Of a DNA stretch of 64,000 bases, positions 1 through 9,155 are shown in pieces (the first letter of the stretch is position 1; each line of letters starts with the position of its first letter). A program made the position numbers and the translations under genes. This DNA is from UMGS1649 sp045534225. Lineage in GTDB: Bacteria; Bacillota; Clostridia; TANB77; CAG-465. The stretch lies in contig JAZSJJ010000005.1 of the NCBI GenBank assembly GCA_045534225.1, forward strand, positions 97,666 to 161,665. The letters run 5' to 3'. The notes under the pieces were generated by a model that was not told the origin of the DNA, did not search any database, and was given only the letters and a program-made list of their open reading frames with translations.

Positions 1-1
1 C

Positions 2-3000
2 AAACCAAGAATAGACCTTGAAGTATTAAAAGAATATTCAGAAGATTTAATTGCTTTAAGTGGTTGTATGGCTGGTGCTGTCGCTAGAAAAATATCAGAT
101 GGAGATATAGATGGTGCTAAGGAAACAGCACTAAAATACAAAGAAATATTTGGTGACAGATATTATCTAGAAATCCAAGATAATAAATATAGAGAGCAAA
201 TGGTAATTAACCAAAACTTAATAGCGTTTTCTAAAGAGTTAGACATACCACTAGTTGCTACAAATGACTGTCACTATCTAACCAAAGAAGATTATTATTT
301 CCACGAAGTACTTCTTTGTGTACAAACTAAAAAGAAAATGACAGATGAAGATAGGATGACATTTGAAACAAATGAGTTCTATGTAAAATCTCCAGAAGAA
401 ATGATGAATGCATTTAAGAATGTGCCAGAGGCAATAGAAAATACAATTAGAATTGCTGAAAGATGTAACGTAGAGTTTGTCTTTGGACATACAATTCTTC
501 CAAACTTCGATATCCCTGACGGCATTTCGCACTATGATTTCTTTAGAAACTTCTGCTATGAAGGTATGAAAAAAAGATACAGTGAAGATATGTATGAGAA
601 GGTAGCTGAAAGATTAGAGTATGAACTTGGTGTAATAGAAAAGATGGGGTTTATAGACTACTTCTTAATAGTTTCAGATTTCATTAGATATGCTAAAGAA
701 CAAAATATACCAGTAGGACCAGGAAGGGGTTCTGGTGCTGGTTCTGTTGCAGCATATTGTAGTGGAATAACAGATATAGATCCGCTTAAATTTGACCTTA
801 TATTCGAACGTTTCTTAAATCCAGAAAGAATAAGTATGCCGGATTTTGATGTAGACTTTTGTTTTGAAAGAAGACCAGAGGTTATAGAATATGTTGCAAG
901 AAAATATGGCCGTGATCATGTTGCGCAAATAATAACATTTGGAACAATGAAAGCAAAACTTGCTATTCGTGATGTTGCAAGAGCAATGGATATTCCATAT
1001 GCTAAAGCAGATGTTATAGCAAAGATGATACCAAATGATCCAAAGATGACCATAGATAAAGCTATAGAAATGAATCAAGAATTAAAGCTTCTTTATGAAA
1101 ATGATGAAGAAGCAAAACAAATAATAGATGTATCTAAAAAGGTAGAAGGTCTGCCAAGACATGCATCTACTCACGCAGCGGGTGTCGTTATTACCAAAGA
1201 TCCAGTAGACACATATGTACCACTTTATTTAAATCAAGAACAAATATCCACACAGTATACTATGACTACTTTAGAAGAACTAGGGCTTCTTAAAATGGAC
1301 TTCTTAGGATTAAGAACATTAACAGTTATTGCAGATGCTAAGTATTTAGTAAAGAAAATACATGATGTAGATGTGGACTTTGGGGATACATACGATGATT
1401 CAGGAGTATACAAACTGCTAGGTGAAGGAAAAACTAATGGAGTATTCCAATTAGAGAGTGGTGGCTTTAAACAAATGATGAAGGAATTAAAGCCGACAAA
1501 TATTGAAGATATAGCAGTTATGCTATCTTTGTATAGACCAGGACCAATGGATCAAATACCAAGATATATTAAGGCGAAGAATAATCCAGATGACATAGAA
1601 TATACACATCCTGCTCTTGAACCAATTCTTAAAATAACAAATGGCTGTATGGTATACCAAGAACAAGTTATGCAAATCTTTAGAGAATTAGCAGGATACA
1701 GTTTTGGTAGAGCTGACCTTGTACGCCGTGCAATGGGTAAGAAAAAGATAGATGTAATGAATAAAGAAAGAGAAATATTTATTAATGGTCTTGTAGAAGA
1801 TGGTAAAAGGGTAATAGATGGTGCAGTAAATAGAGGTATTGATGAGGCTAGTGCAAACAAAATATTCGATGAAATGGCGGAGTTTGCAAAGTATGCGTTT
1901 AACAAATCTCATGCGGCTGCATATGCTGTGGTATCTTACCAAACGGCTTGGCTTAAAGTACACTACCCAGCGGAATTTATGGCTGCAACAATGAACAGTT
2001 TCTTAGGCAACTTAGATAAAGTACCAGAGTATATAGCTGAGTGTAAAACATTAGGAATAAATGTATTAAGACCAGATATAAATGAAGGCTATGCTCGTTT
2101 TGCAGTAATAAACGGAAATATTCGTTTTGCTTTAGCATCAATCAAAAATGTTGGTGAAGGAGCTATAGAACAAATTATTGAAGAAAGAAAAAGAAATGGT
2201 AAATATGAAAACTTTGTAGACTTTATAGAAAGAGTACAAGGTGAAAGAGTAAATAAAAAGTGTATTGAGTCCCTAATAAAAGCAGGAGCTTTTGATGAAC
2301 TTGAAACAGAATATAATCGTTATGATTTACTAGCAAGTTATGAAACAATAATGGATTCTGTGGCAGGAGAAAAGAGAAATGGTTGTGAAGGTCAAGTATG
2401 TATCTTTGAAGGTTTTGGTATAGAAGAAACAGGAATAACAAATAGAAAGATATTAAAGACAGGAACGGTTCCAACTAAGAGAGAACTTTTAGATATGGAA
2501 AGAGAAATGATGGGACTATATGTTTCTGGACATCCATTAGATGAGTTTATGGATATAATACAAAAGAAAGCGACACTTACATCAAAAGATTTGAATGTAG
2601 AAACGAATACAGAAGAAACAGAAAGTGATGTGGATGAAAGTGTAAATCTAGAACAGTATGATGGCAAAGAAGCTATTATGTGTGGACTTATAACTAACTT
2701 AAAGAAAATATATACGAAGAGTAACAGACAAATGGCATTCTCAAATTTTGAAGATCTATTTGGAGATATAGAAGCAGTATTCTTCCCAAATGTATATGAA
2801 AAGTATGCAAATACAATAAATTCAGATAAAGTTGTAGAAGTAAAAGGAAAGATAAGCTTAAAAGAAAATGAGAAGCCTAAAATTCTTGTAGACAGTATAA
2901 AAGAACTATCTAAAGAGGAAAAGGTGTATATTAAACTAACTGCATCACAAACAGAATATGAAAAAGAAAAAACTAAGTTATTCGAAATATTAAAAGAATA

Positions 3001-3145
3001 TCCAGGAGACATACCTGTATATACATATTTTGAACAGACTAAAGAGGTAAAAGGATTAGCAAGACAGTGGTGGGTAACACCAACTAATGACCTTATTACA
3101 AAGCTTACAAATACCTTTGGGTTGGGTAATGTAAAAATAGTGTAA
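2..3145 (+). CDS. dnaE: DNA polymerase III subunit alpha (5' end outside window)
   Basis: Catalytic subunit of the replicative DNA polymerase, C family. The frame is open from base 2; the 22 codons before the first ATG (68) read as PHP-domain protein (ending ALSGC), so the gene starts before the window. About 1,047 residues are visible; the family usually has about 1,150. In order: remainder of the PHP domain, the palm motif GPGRGSGAGS near 715-750, the catalytic aspartates in PDFDVDF near 840, the finger motif with FNKSHAAAYA near 1900, and a C-terminal OB-like region from about 2660. The motif order and absence of an inserted exonuclease point to DnaE, not PolC. No terminator hairpin is evident before the next promoter. 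Confidence 0.96.
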   Translation, partial: KPRIDLEVLKEYSEDLIALSGCMAGAVARKISDGDIDGAKETALKYKEIFGDRYYLEIQDNKYREQMVINQNLIAFSKELDIPLVATNDCHYLTKEDYYFHEVLLCVQTKKKMTDEDRMTFETNEFYVKSPEEMMNAFKNVPEAIENTIRIAERCNVEFVFGHTILPNFDIPDGISHYDFFRNFCYEGMKKRYSEDMYEKVAERLEYELGVIEKMGFIDYFLIVSDFIRYAKEQNIPVGPGRGSGAGSVAAYCSGITDIDPLKFDLIFERFLNPERISMPDFDVDFCFERRPEVIEYVARKYGRDHVAQIITFGTMKAKLAIRDVARAMDIPYAKADVIAKMIPNDPKMTIDKAIEMNQELKLLYENDEEAKQIIDVSKKVEGLPRHASTHAAGVVITKDPVDTYVPLYLNQEQISTQYTMTTLEELGLLKMDFLGLRTLTVIADAKYLVKKIHDVDVDFGDTYDDSGVYKLLGEGKTNGVFQLESGGFKQMMKELKPTNIEDIAVMLSLYRPGPMDQIPRYIKAKNNPDDIEYTHPALEPILKITNGCMVYQEQVMQIFRELAGYSFGRADLVRRAMGKKKIDVMNKEREIFINGLVEDGKRVIDGAVNRGIDEASANKIFDEMAEFAKYAFNKSHAAAYAVVSYQTAWLKVHYPAEFMAATMNSFLGNLDKVPEYIAECKTLGINVLRPDINEGYARFAVINGNIRFALASIKNVGEGAIEQIIEERKRNGKYENFVDFIERVQGERVNKKCIESLIKAGAFDELETEYNRYDLLASYETIMDSVAGEKRNGCEGQVCIFEGFGIEETGITNRKILKTGTVPTKRELLDMEREMMGLYVSGHPLDEFMDIIQKKATLTSKDLNVETNTEETESDVDESVNLEQYDGKEAIMCGLITNLKKIYTKSNRQMAFSNFEDLFGDIEAVFFPNVYEKYANTINSDKVVEVKGKISLKENEKPKILVDSIKELSKEEKVYIKLTASQTEYEKEKTKLFEILKEYPGDIPVYTYFEQTKEVKGLARQWWVTPTNDLITKLTNTFGLGNVKIV

Positions 3146-3150
3146 AACGC

Positions 3151-3180
3151 TTGCGTATTAAAAATTATATGTGATAGAAT
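3151..3180 (+). promoter_or_regulatory. Sigma-A-type promoter of the 3227 gene
   Basis: TTGCGT (3151-3156), an 18-bp spacer and TAGAAT (3175-3180) with a TG one base upstream of the -10. The leader to the start codon is about 40 bases. Confidence 0.5.
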
Positions 3181-3226
3181 AAACAAAAGTGACAATAGTC
3201 TAAAATAAATATTTTGGAGGTACGTT

Positions 3227-3631
3227 ATGAGTAATATTCGTGAAGGCAACGTCCGGGTGTATTACCTGGAAAGAGAAATCAGGGAAGCTCTTAATGTATT
3301 AAGAGCAAGACCACTTACAGAAAGAAGTGAGCGTCAGCTTGTCGATGGGGCAAAGTTCCTTGAGATGATTAAGCATACTCCGTATAGCAGATATAAGACA
3401 GTTGCAAGTCTTAAAGAAAGAATTGTTAAGGAACGGAACAAGCTTAAGGCGGAACTTATTAAAATCGATACAGGCTCTACGGGACACCAGATTTCCATCT
3501 TTGAGATGTTGGATGAACGTTCGGAAGAAGAAAAGAAGAGACATGAATCAAGAGTGGCAAAGCTCAAGGATGAAATTCACTGGCTTCACAAGTGCCTTGG
3601 TATTTGTAAAAACACGGATTATTTCAAGTAA
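3227..3631 (+). CDS. Small orphan protein, 134 aa, helical
   Basis: I do not recognise the family. The protein is charged and mostly helical; residues 55-125 look like two amphipathic or coiled-coil helices joined by a short linker. No signal peptide, membrane segment or Cys/His cluster is visible. The start follows a clear GGAGG at 3216-3220. Codon use is less AT-biased than in flanking dnaE and the lipid kinase (for example GTC CGG GTG near the start and CTT for leucine). It is a single-gene unit with its own promoter and terminator, one of several such islets in this window, which suggests later acquisition. Confidence 0.75.
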   Translation: MSNIREGNVRVYYLEREIREALNVLRARPLTERSERQLVDGAKFLEMIKHTPYSRYKTVASLKERIVKERNKLKAELIKIDTGSTGHQISIFEMLDERSEEEKKRHESRVAKLKDEIHWLHKCLGICKNTDYFK

Positions 3632-3665
3632 GAAAGTAGAGGGAGATTATCCCTCTACTTTTCTT
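3631..3665 (+). terminator. Rho-independent terminator
   Basis: Stem AGAAAGTAGAGGG / CCCTCTACTTTTCT closely following the stop codon, with a T-rich 3' arm. Confidence 0.85.
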
Positions 3666-3697
3666 TTAGTTATTATTAAATATGGAGTAGAATATAC

Positions 3698-3726
3698 TTG
3701 TAAAAAGCAGGCTTTTGTAATATAAT
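3698..3726 (+). promoter_or_regulatory. Promoter of the lipid kinase gene
   Basis: TTGTAA (3698-3703), a 17-bp spacer and a perfect TATAAT (3721-3726), 26 bases before the start codon. Confidence 0.7.
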
Positions 3727-3751
3727 AGAAGCGTTAAATTGGAGATTTAAT

Positions 3752-4633
3752 ATGAAAAAAATAAGACTAGTATATAACAAATCTGCAGGACAAAATAAGG
3801 GTAGTGAAATAATAAGCGAAGTAATTGGCAGATTAAGTGAAAATGGGTTTGAAGTAACAGCTTTTAGAGCATCAAGAGAAAACTCATGCGAAGAGTTTAT
3901 AGCAAATACTCCAGAAGATACATACGGTATAGTTGTAGCTGGCGGAGATGGAACTATAAATAAAGTTGTAAACTTTATGAAAAAACATAATATAAATGTT
4001 CCACTTGGAGTTATTCCAGCTGGCACATCAAACGATTTTGCCCTCCATCTTGGAGTGTACGGCGATGTAGATAAAGCGATAGAAAGAATAATAGAAGGAA
4101 ATACAGAAGGCGTAGATATTGGTAAAGTAAATGATAGATACTTTGTAAATATCTTAGCAGCTGGAATGTTTTCAGGAACATCTCATAAAACAGATAAACG
4201 ACTCAAAGAGATGCTCGGTCATGCTTCATATTTTATAACTGCAGCAAGAGAACCTTTCGAACAAAAACCATTTAAGATAAAAATTGAAACAGAAGATGGT
4301 ATTGTTGAAGAAACGGTAGTTGTTGTTATGATATTTAACGGAAGCAGTGTAGGAAGAATAGACTTGTTTTCAGATAATTCAAGTATACAAGATGGAATGT
4401 TAGATATAGTAATGTTGAGAGCTGGTAAGATGGCAGAAACATTAAAGATATTAAGCGAATTTGAAGATGGAAAATTTGTAAACAACGATAATGTTGCATA
4501 CATTAAAAAAAAGAAATTTAAGATTTCATTAGTAGAAGGAAAATGTACTGCTACGGATGCAGATGGTGATGAAGGGCCAGAACTTCCATTTGATGTTGAA
4601 TGTGTGGAAAAAGGTATAAATATGTTTATGTAA
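3752..4633 (+). CDS. Diacylglycerol kinase-family lipid kinase (YegS/BmrU type)
   Basis: ATP-dependent kinase of the DAGK catalytic family, which phosphorylates diacylglycerol or a related lipid at the membrane. The length (293 aa) is typical. Visible motifs: an N-terminal KSAGQNKG region, the nucleotide-binding GGDGTINKVV at about residues 65-74, and GTSNDFA near 92. The C-terminal half has the expected beta-sandwich composition. The exact lipid substrate cannot be read from the sequence; a DgkB-type role in recycling diacylglycerol is the usual inference in Firmicutes. It has its own promoter, and leuS follows 36 bases later on the same strand. Confidence 0.88.
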   Translation: MKKIRLVYNKSAGQNKGSEIISEVIGRLSENGFEVTAFRASRENSCEEFIANTPEDTYGIVVAGGDGTINKVVNFMKKHNINVPLGVIPAGTSNDFALHLGVYGDVDKAIERIIEGNTEGVDIGKVNDRYFVNILAAGMFSGTSHKTDKRLKEMLGHASYFITAAREPFEQKPFKIKIETEDGIVEETVVVVMIFNGSSVGRIDLFSDNSSIQDGMLDIVMLRAGKMAETLKILSEFEDGKFVNNDNVAYIKKKKFKISLVEGKCTATDADGDEGPELPFDVECVEKGINMFM

Positions 4634-4669
4634 TAAACTTAAAATGTTAATAGAAAGAAGGATTATAAA

Positions 4670-7075
4670 ATGTACGATAAAAATATAGATAAAAAATGGC
4701 AAGATAAATGGTATGCCACAGACGCATTTAGCGCAAAAGATAATAGTGATAAAAAGAAATTCTATGGACTTGTAGAATTCCCATACCCATCAGGTATAGG
4801 TCTACATATAGGTCATGTTAAAGCATATATAGGACTAGAAGTTATAGCTAGAAAGAAAAGACTTGAAGGATATAATGTATTATTCCCAATTGGTTGGGAT
4901 GCATTTGGTCTTCCAACAGAAAACTATGCTATAAAAACAGGAATACATCCAAGAGTTGTAACAGATAACAACATTGAAAGATTTACAGAACAATTAAAGA
5001 AAGTTGGTTTCTCTTTTGATTTTAACAGACAAATAGATACAACAGATGAAAACTATTACAAATGGACTCAATGGATATTCTTAAAATTATTCGAAAAAGG
5101 ATTAGCATACAAAGATATAACAGAAGTTAACTACTGTCCAAATTGTAAAGTAGTACTTTCTAACGAAGAATCACAAGGTGGAAAATGTGATAGATGTGAT
5201 GGAGAAGTAATCCAAAAAGAAAAAGAAGTATGGATGTTAAAAATAACAGACTATGCAGAAAAATTACTTGAAGGATTAGACGAAGTGGATTTCCCAGAGA
5301 GAGTTAGAGTACAACAAGAAAACTGGATTGGTAAATCTACAGGTGCAGAAGTAGACTTCAAATTAAAAGACTTAGACGACAAATTAACTGTATATACAAC
5401 AAGACCAGATACAATGTTTGGCGTAACATTTATGGTTATAGCACCAGAACATCCAATGATTAAAAAATATGCAGATAGAATTGAAAATTTAAGTGAAATA
5501 GAAGCTTATGCTGTAAACGCTAAAAAGAAAACAGAGTTTGAAAGAGTACAACTTGCAAAGGATAAAACAGGTGTAGAAATTAAAGGCATAACTGTAATAA
5601 ATCCTGCAAATGGTAAAGAAGTTCCAGTATGGGTATCAGACTATGTAATGATGGGATATGGTACAGGAGCAATAATGGCAGTACCCGCACATGATACTCG
5701 TGACTATGAATTCGCTAAGAAATTTGGAATAGATATAATCCAAGTAATTGAAGGTGGAGATATTTCTAAAGAAGCTTATACAGATATAGCAAACGGAACA
5801 ATGATGAACTCAGAATTCTTAAATGGTAAATCTGTAAAAGAAGCAATTGCGTCAATGATTGAGTATGTGGAAACAAAAGGATTTGGACATGCTAAGACAA
5901 ATTACTTTATGAAAGACTGGGCTTTTGCAAGACAAAGATATTGGGGAGAACCAGTACCTATTGTTAAGTGTGAAAAGTGTGGATTAGTTCCATTAAAAGA
6001 AAGTGATTTACCATTAACATTACCAAAACTTGAAAACTTCAAACCTGGTCAAGACGGTGAATCTCCACTTGTAGAAGCAACAGAATGGGTTAATACAACT
6101 TGTCCATGTTGTGGTGGACACGCTAAACGTGAAACAGATACAATGCCACAATGGGCAGGATCAAGCTGGTACTTCTTAAGATATATCGATCCTAAGAATG
6201 ATTTATCTTTAGCAAGTATGGAAAACTTAAAATATTGGTTACCAGTAGACTGGTACAATGGTGGTATGGAACACGTAACACGTCACTTAATCTATTCAAG
6301 ATTCTGGCATAGATTCTTATATGATATTGGTGTAGTTCCAACTCGCGAACCATATGCTAAGAGAACAACTCAAGGATTAATATTAGGTTCTGATGGCGAG
6401 AAAATGTCTAAATCTAGAGGAAACGTAATTAATCCAGATGATATAGTAAACGAATATGGTGCAGATACACTTAGAACATATATGTTGTTTATAGGTGAAT
6501 ATGATGCAGCTGCTCCTTGGAATGATAATGGAGTTAAAGGTGCTAAGAAATTCTTAGATAGAGTTATGAGATTAGATACATTGTTAGTAGACAAGTATGA
6601 AACTGTAGATGAAGAATATGAAAGAGAATTAAACAAGACAATTAAGAAAGTTACAGAAGATTACGAAGCTATGAAATACAATACAGCAATAGCTCAAATG
6701 ATGACCTTTATAAATGTGGTATACAAGAAAGGTGTAATTTCTAAAGAGGATTTAGCTAAATTCTTAATAGTATTAAACCCAACAGCGCCACATGTAACAG
6801 AAGAATTATGGAATAGATGCATAGATTCTACATCTATGATAGTTGATGCTTCTTGGCCTACATATGATGAATCTAAGATTAAAACAAATACAGTTGAAAT
6901 TGCAGTTCAAGTATGTGGTAAGGTTAAATTTATATTAGCTCATGAAGTAGGTATAAGCGCAGAAGATTTAACAAAACAAGTTTTAGCAGATGAAAGATTA
7001 AAACCATTCATAGATGGTAAGGAAATTAAAAAGACTATAATTGTTCCAGGAAGGATTGCAAATATAGTTGTGTAA
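4670..7075 (+). CDS. leuS: Leucyl-tRNA synthetase
   Basis: Charges tRNA-Leu in the cytoplasm. 801 residues, typical for bacterial LeuRS. In order: the class I HIGH motif in GIGLHIGH, a zinc-binding CPNC...CDRC pair in the early insertion, the CP1 editing domain with TTRPDTMFG and GTGAIMAVPAHD, a second zinc pair (CEKC...CPCC) near residue 440-485, the KMSKS loop in GEKMSKSRGN, the anticodon-binding domain and a short C-terminal domain. The start is preceded by AAAGAAGG. Unlike pheST there is no room for a T-box in the 36-base gap from the upstream gene. Confidence 0.97.
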   Translation: MYDKNIDKKWQDKWYATDAFSAKDNSDKKKFYGLVEFPYPSGIGLHIGHVKAYIGLEVIARKKRLEGYNVLFPIGWDAFGLPTENYAIKTGIHPRVVTDNNIERFTEQLKKVGFSFDFNRQIDTTDENYYKWTQWIFLKLFEKGLAYKDITEVNYCPNCKVVLSNEESQGGKCDRCDGEVIQKEKEVWMLKITDYAEKLLEGLDEVDFPERVRVQQENWIGKSTGAEVDFKLKDLDDKLTVYTTRPDTMFGVTFMVIAPEHPMIKKYADRIENLSEIEAYAVNAKKKTEFERVQLAKDKTGVEIKGITVINPANGKEVPVWVSDYVMMGYGTGAIMAVPAHDTRDYEFAKKFGIDIIQVIEGGDISKEAYTDIANGTMMNSEFLNGKSVKEAIASMIEYVETKGFGHAKTNYFMKDWAFARQRYWGEPVPIVKCEKCGLVPLKESDLPLTLPKLENFKPGQDGESPLVEATEWVNTTCPCCGGHAKRETDTMPQWAGSSWYFLRYIDPKNDLSLASMENLKYWLPVDWYNGGMEHVTRHLIYSRFWHRFLYDIGVVPTREPYAKRTTQGLILGSDGEKMSKSRGNVINPDDIVNEYGADTLRTYMLFIGEYDAAAPWNDNGVKGAKKFLDRVMRLDTLLVDKYETVDEEYERELNKTIKKVTEDYEAMKYNTAIAQMMTFINVVYKKGVISKEDLAKFLIVLNPTAPHVTEELWNRCIDSTSMIVDASWPTYDESKIKTNTVEIAVQVCGKVKFILAHEVGISAEDLTKQVLADERLKPFIDGKEIKKTIIVPGRIANIVV

Positions 7076-7125
7076 TGATAGAATGAAAATATAAAATGAA
7101 CAGAAGATGAAAGAGAGGAAGTTAA

Positions 7126-8544
7126 ATGGGGTTAGAAACATTAACCGTTATTCTACTGACTTTAAGTGGACTGGCTATATTCCTACTGGGAATGTCGGCA
7201 CATAGATTTGCTGTAAAAGGCCAAATGAAAGAGCATGCTGATGTTAAACAAGCAGCATATATAGATGCTCTTACAGGTCTTGAAAATAGACACAAGTTTA
7301 ATAAAGTAATATCCGAAATGGTAAAACATGAAGATAAAAAATTTGCATTATGTTTCTTGGATTTAGATGATTTCAAACATATAAACGATAATATGGGACA
7401 TGATGCAGGTGATGAACTTCTAATTGAACTTGGAAGAAGATTGGTAGATAGCCTTGGAGAACATGGTAGAGTGTTTAGACTTGGAGGAGATGAATATGCT
7501 TTAATAATAACTAAAGCAGACTCAAAACTTGAAGTAGAAACAGTTGTAAAAAGAGTAAAAAGAAATGTTACAATGCCAATAAACATAAGAGATACAAAAG
7601 TAAATCTTGAGTATAGCTTAGGTGTAGCGATGTTCCCAGACGACTCGAAAGATAGTGTACAATTAGTAAACTTTGCAGATTCTGCAATGTATTATATAAA
7701 AAAGAGTGGTAAGAGCGATTACTATTTCCATAACCCTGCACTTAGAGCTCAAACAGAAAACAAAAAGAGGATGGAAAAAGAACTTAAAGATGCTTACCAA
7801 AATAAAGAGTTTGGAGTAGATTTCCAACCAAGAATAAATCTTAAGAATCCAAAAGAAATTTGGCTTGAAACATTCTTGTTTTGGAACCACCCTGCAGTAG
7901 GAAAATTAAAAGCAGAGTATTTCTTAAAGTTTGCAGATTCAATTGGGCTAATAATTGGAATAGACGAAATAATGATTGAGCAAACACTTGCAAAACTAAA
8001 AGAAATACGTGAAGCGGGACTTACTAATGTAAACATGGCAATAAATATTTCGCTAAGACATTTCCAAAGAAATGACTTTATAGAAAGACTTTGTGCAATG
8101 TTTGAAAATCACAAAGAAGAAGCAAAATGTATAATGCTTCAACTTACAAGTAATATAAAAATAGAAAAGATAGAAAACTACAAAGTAATGTTTGAAAAAC
8201 TAAGAAAATACGGAGTAAGAATTTCTGTATCAAACTTAGAAATAAAACATGAAGTATTAGATATGTTCCATAGATTAAATGTTGATGAAGTAAAAGTAAG
8301 TGCAAGCTTCTTAGATTCAAATAGCATATTTAAGGAAAGTGTATTAAAAGATATAGTAACACTTTCTAAAGATCTTGGATATCAAGTAGTAATAACAAGA
8401 ATAGAAGATGAAAATACACTTCAAAAAGTACTTAAATTAAAGGTAGATATGGTACAAGGAAACTACCTTGCAAATGTAGTTGAAAGCGATAAATTAGTGC
8501 CATTCTTAAAAGAAGAAGTAATGAAAGTGTTAAGTAAAAAATAA
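7126..8544 (+). CDS. GGDEF-domain protein with degenerate EAL domain
   Basis: Membrane-anchored c-di-GMP signalling protein. Residues 5-28 form one membrane segment, a GGDEF domain spans about 45-200, and an EAL-type domain about 215-470. The active-site loop is GGDEY (120-124), a form compatible with diguanylate cyclase activity. The usual RxxD inhibitory site just upstream is absent (GEHG lies there). In the EAL domain the signature EAL is ETF (E248), the usual acidic pair of the DDFG motif reads SNLE, and the conserved ELTE glutamate is Q in QLTSN, so phosphodiesterase activity is unlikely. Most probably a cyclase with a binding or regulatory EAL remnant. Confidence 0.85.
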   Translation: MGLETLTVILLTLSGLAIFLLGMSAHRFAVKGQMKEHADVKQAAYIDALTGLENRHKFNKVISEMVKHEDKKFALCFLDLDDFKHINDNMGHDAGDELLIELGRRLVDSLGEHGRVFRLGGDEYALIITKADSKLEVETVVKRVKRNVTMPINIRDTKVNLEYSLGVAMFPDDSKDSVQLVNFADSAMYYIKKSGKSDYYFHNPALRAQTENKKRMEKELKDAYQNKEFGVDFQPRINLKNPKEIWLETFLFWNHPAVGKLKAEYFLKFADSIGLIIGIDEIMIEQTLAKLKEIREAGLTNVNMAINISLRHFQRNDFIERLCAMFENHKEEAKCIMLQLTSNIKIEKIENYKVMFEKLRKYGVRISVSNLEIKHEVLDMFHRLNVDEVKVSASFLDSNSIFKESVLKDIVTLSKDLGYQVVITRIEDENTLQKVLKLKVDMVQGNYLANVVESDKLVPFLKEEVMKVLSKK

Positions 8545-8580
8545 CATGTAAAAAATATTACAAAAAGTATTAAAAATATT

Positions 8581-8610
8581 AAAAAAGGTGTTGACAAAAC
8601 ACCTTTTTAA
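8581..8610 (+). terminator. Terminator of the GGDEF gene, overlapping the tRNA promoter
   Basis: Stem AAAAAGGTGTT / AACACCTTTTT. Its loop contains most of the -35 TTGACA of the following tRNA promoter. Confidence 0.8.
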
Positions 8611-8619
8611 TATTATAAT
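8591..8619 (+). promoter_or_regulatory. Consensus promoter of the tRNA cluster
   Basis: TTGACA (8591-8596), a 17-bp spacer and TATAAT (8614-8619). Both boxes match the sigma-A consensus exactly, 20 bases before the first tRNA. Confidence 0.9.
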
Positions 8620-8638
8620 ACTAGTTGTCAGCAAGAGT

Positions 8639-8714
8639 GGGCGCATAGCTCAGTTGGGAGAGCATCTGCCTTACAAGCAGGGGGTCATAGGTTCGAGCCC
8701 TATTGTGCCCACCA
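8639..8714 (+). tRNA. tRNA-Val (anticodon UAC)
   Basis: Full cloverleaf of 76 bases with encoded CCA. The acceptor GGGCGCA pairs with TGTGCCC, the anticodon loop is CTTACAA, and the T arm contains GGTTCGA. Confidence 0.97.
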
Positions 8715-8722
8715 CTTTTTTT

Positions 8723-8799
8723 GGCCTGGTAGTTCAGTTGGTTAGAACGCCGCCCTGTCACGGCGGAGGTCGTGGGTTCGAGTCCCATCCAGGTCGCCA
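8723..8799 (+). tRNA. tRNA-Asp (anticodon GUC)
   Basis: 77 bases with encoded CCA. The acceptor GGCCTGG pairs with CCAGGTC (one G-U), and the anticodon loop is CTGTCAC on a CCGCC/GGCGG stem. Confidence 0.97.
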
Positions 8800-8812
8800 T
8801 TTTTTTATATAC

Positions 8813-8888
8813 GGCCAGATAGCTCAGTTGGTAGAGCAGGGGACTGAAAATCCCCGTGTCGGCGGTTCGATCCCGTCTCTGGCCACCA
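8813..8888 (+). tRNA. tRNA-Phe (anticodon GAA)
   Basis: 76 bases with encoded CCA. The acceptor GGCCAGA pairs with TCTGGCC, and the anticodon loop CTGAAAA sits on a GGGGA/TCCCC stem. Confidence 0.97.
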
Positions 8889-8890
8889 AT

Positions 8891-8966
8891 GCGGGAATAG
8901 CTCAGTTGATAGAGCGTCGCGTTGCCAACGCGAAGGTCGCGGGTTTGAGCCCCGTTTCCCGCTCCA
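8891..8966 (+). tRNA. tRNA-Gly (anticodon GCC)
   Basis: 76 bases with encoded CCA, two bases after tRNA-Phe. The acceptor GCGGGAA pairs with TTCCCGC, and the anticodon loop TTGCCAA sits on a TCGCG/CGCGA stem. Confidence 0.97.
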
Positions 8967-8967
8967 C

Positions 8968-8994
8968 TAAGACATTACAAGATGTCTTTTTTTT
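8968..8994 (+). terminator. Terminator of the tRNA cluster
   Basis: Stem AAGACAT / ATGTCTT followed by a T run. Confidence 0.85.
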
Positions 8995-9038
8995 ATGCCT
9001 AAATAAAATAGTGGATGTGGAAGTATATAGCAAGTAGT

Positions 9039-9072
9039 AACCACCATACATAAATGTGTATGGTGGTTTTGT
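9039..9072 (+). terminator. Second terminator-like hairpin after the tRNAs
   Basis: A perfect 12-bp stem AACCACCATACA / TGTATGGTGGTT followed by TTGTTAT. It insulates the pilin-like gene from the tRNA operon. The 45 bases between the two hairpins contain nothing I can identify. Confidence 0.7.
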
Positions 9073-9155
9073 TATATAAATAAAGTTAAAAATATTGATA
9101 AAAAAGAGAATATGTAATAGTATAGATATATGGTAAAAGAAAAGGGGAGAAACAA

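Noticed and set aside
8588..9037. A 149-codon open frame across the tRNA cluster
   Set aside because: It reads through four tRNA genes and a terminator; it is a by-product of tRNA sequence.
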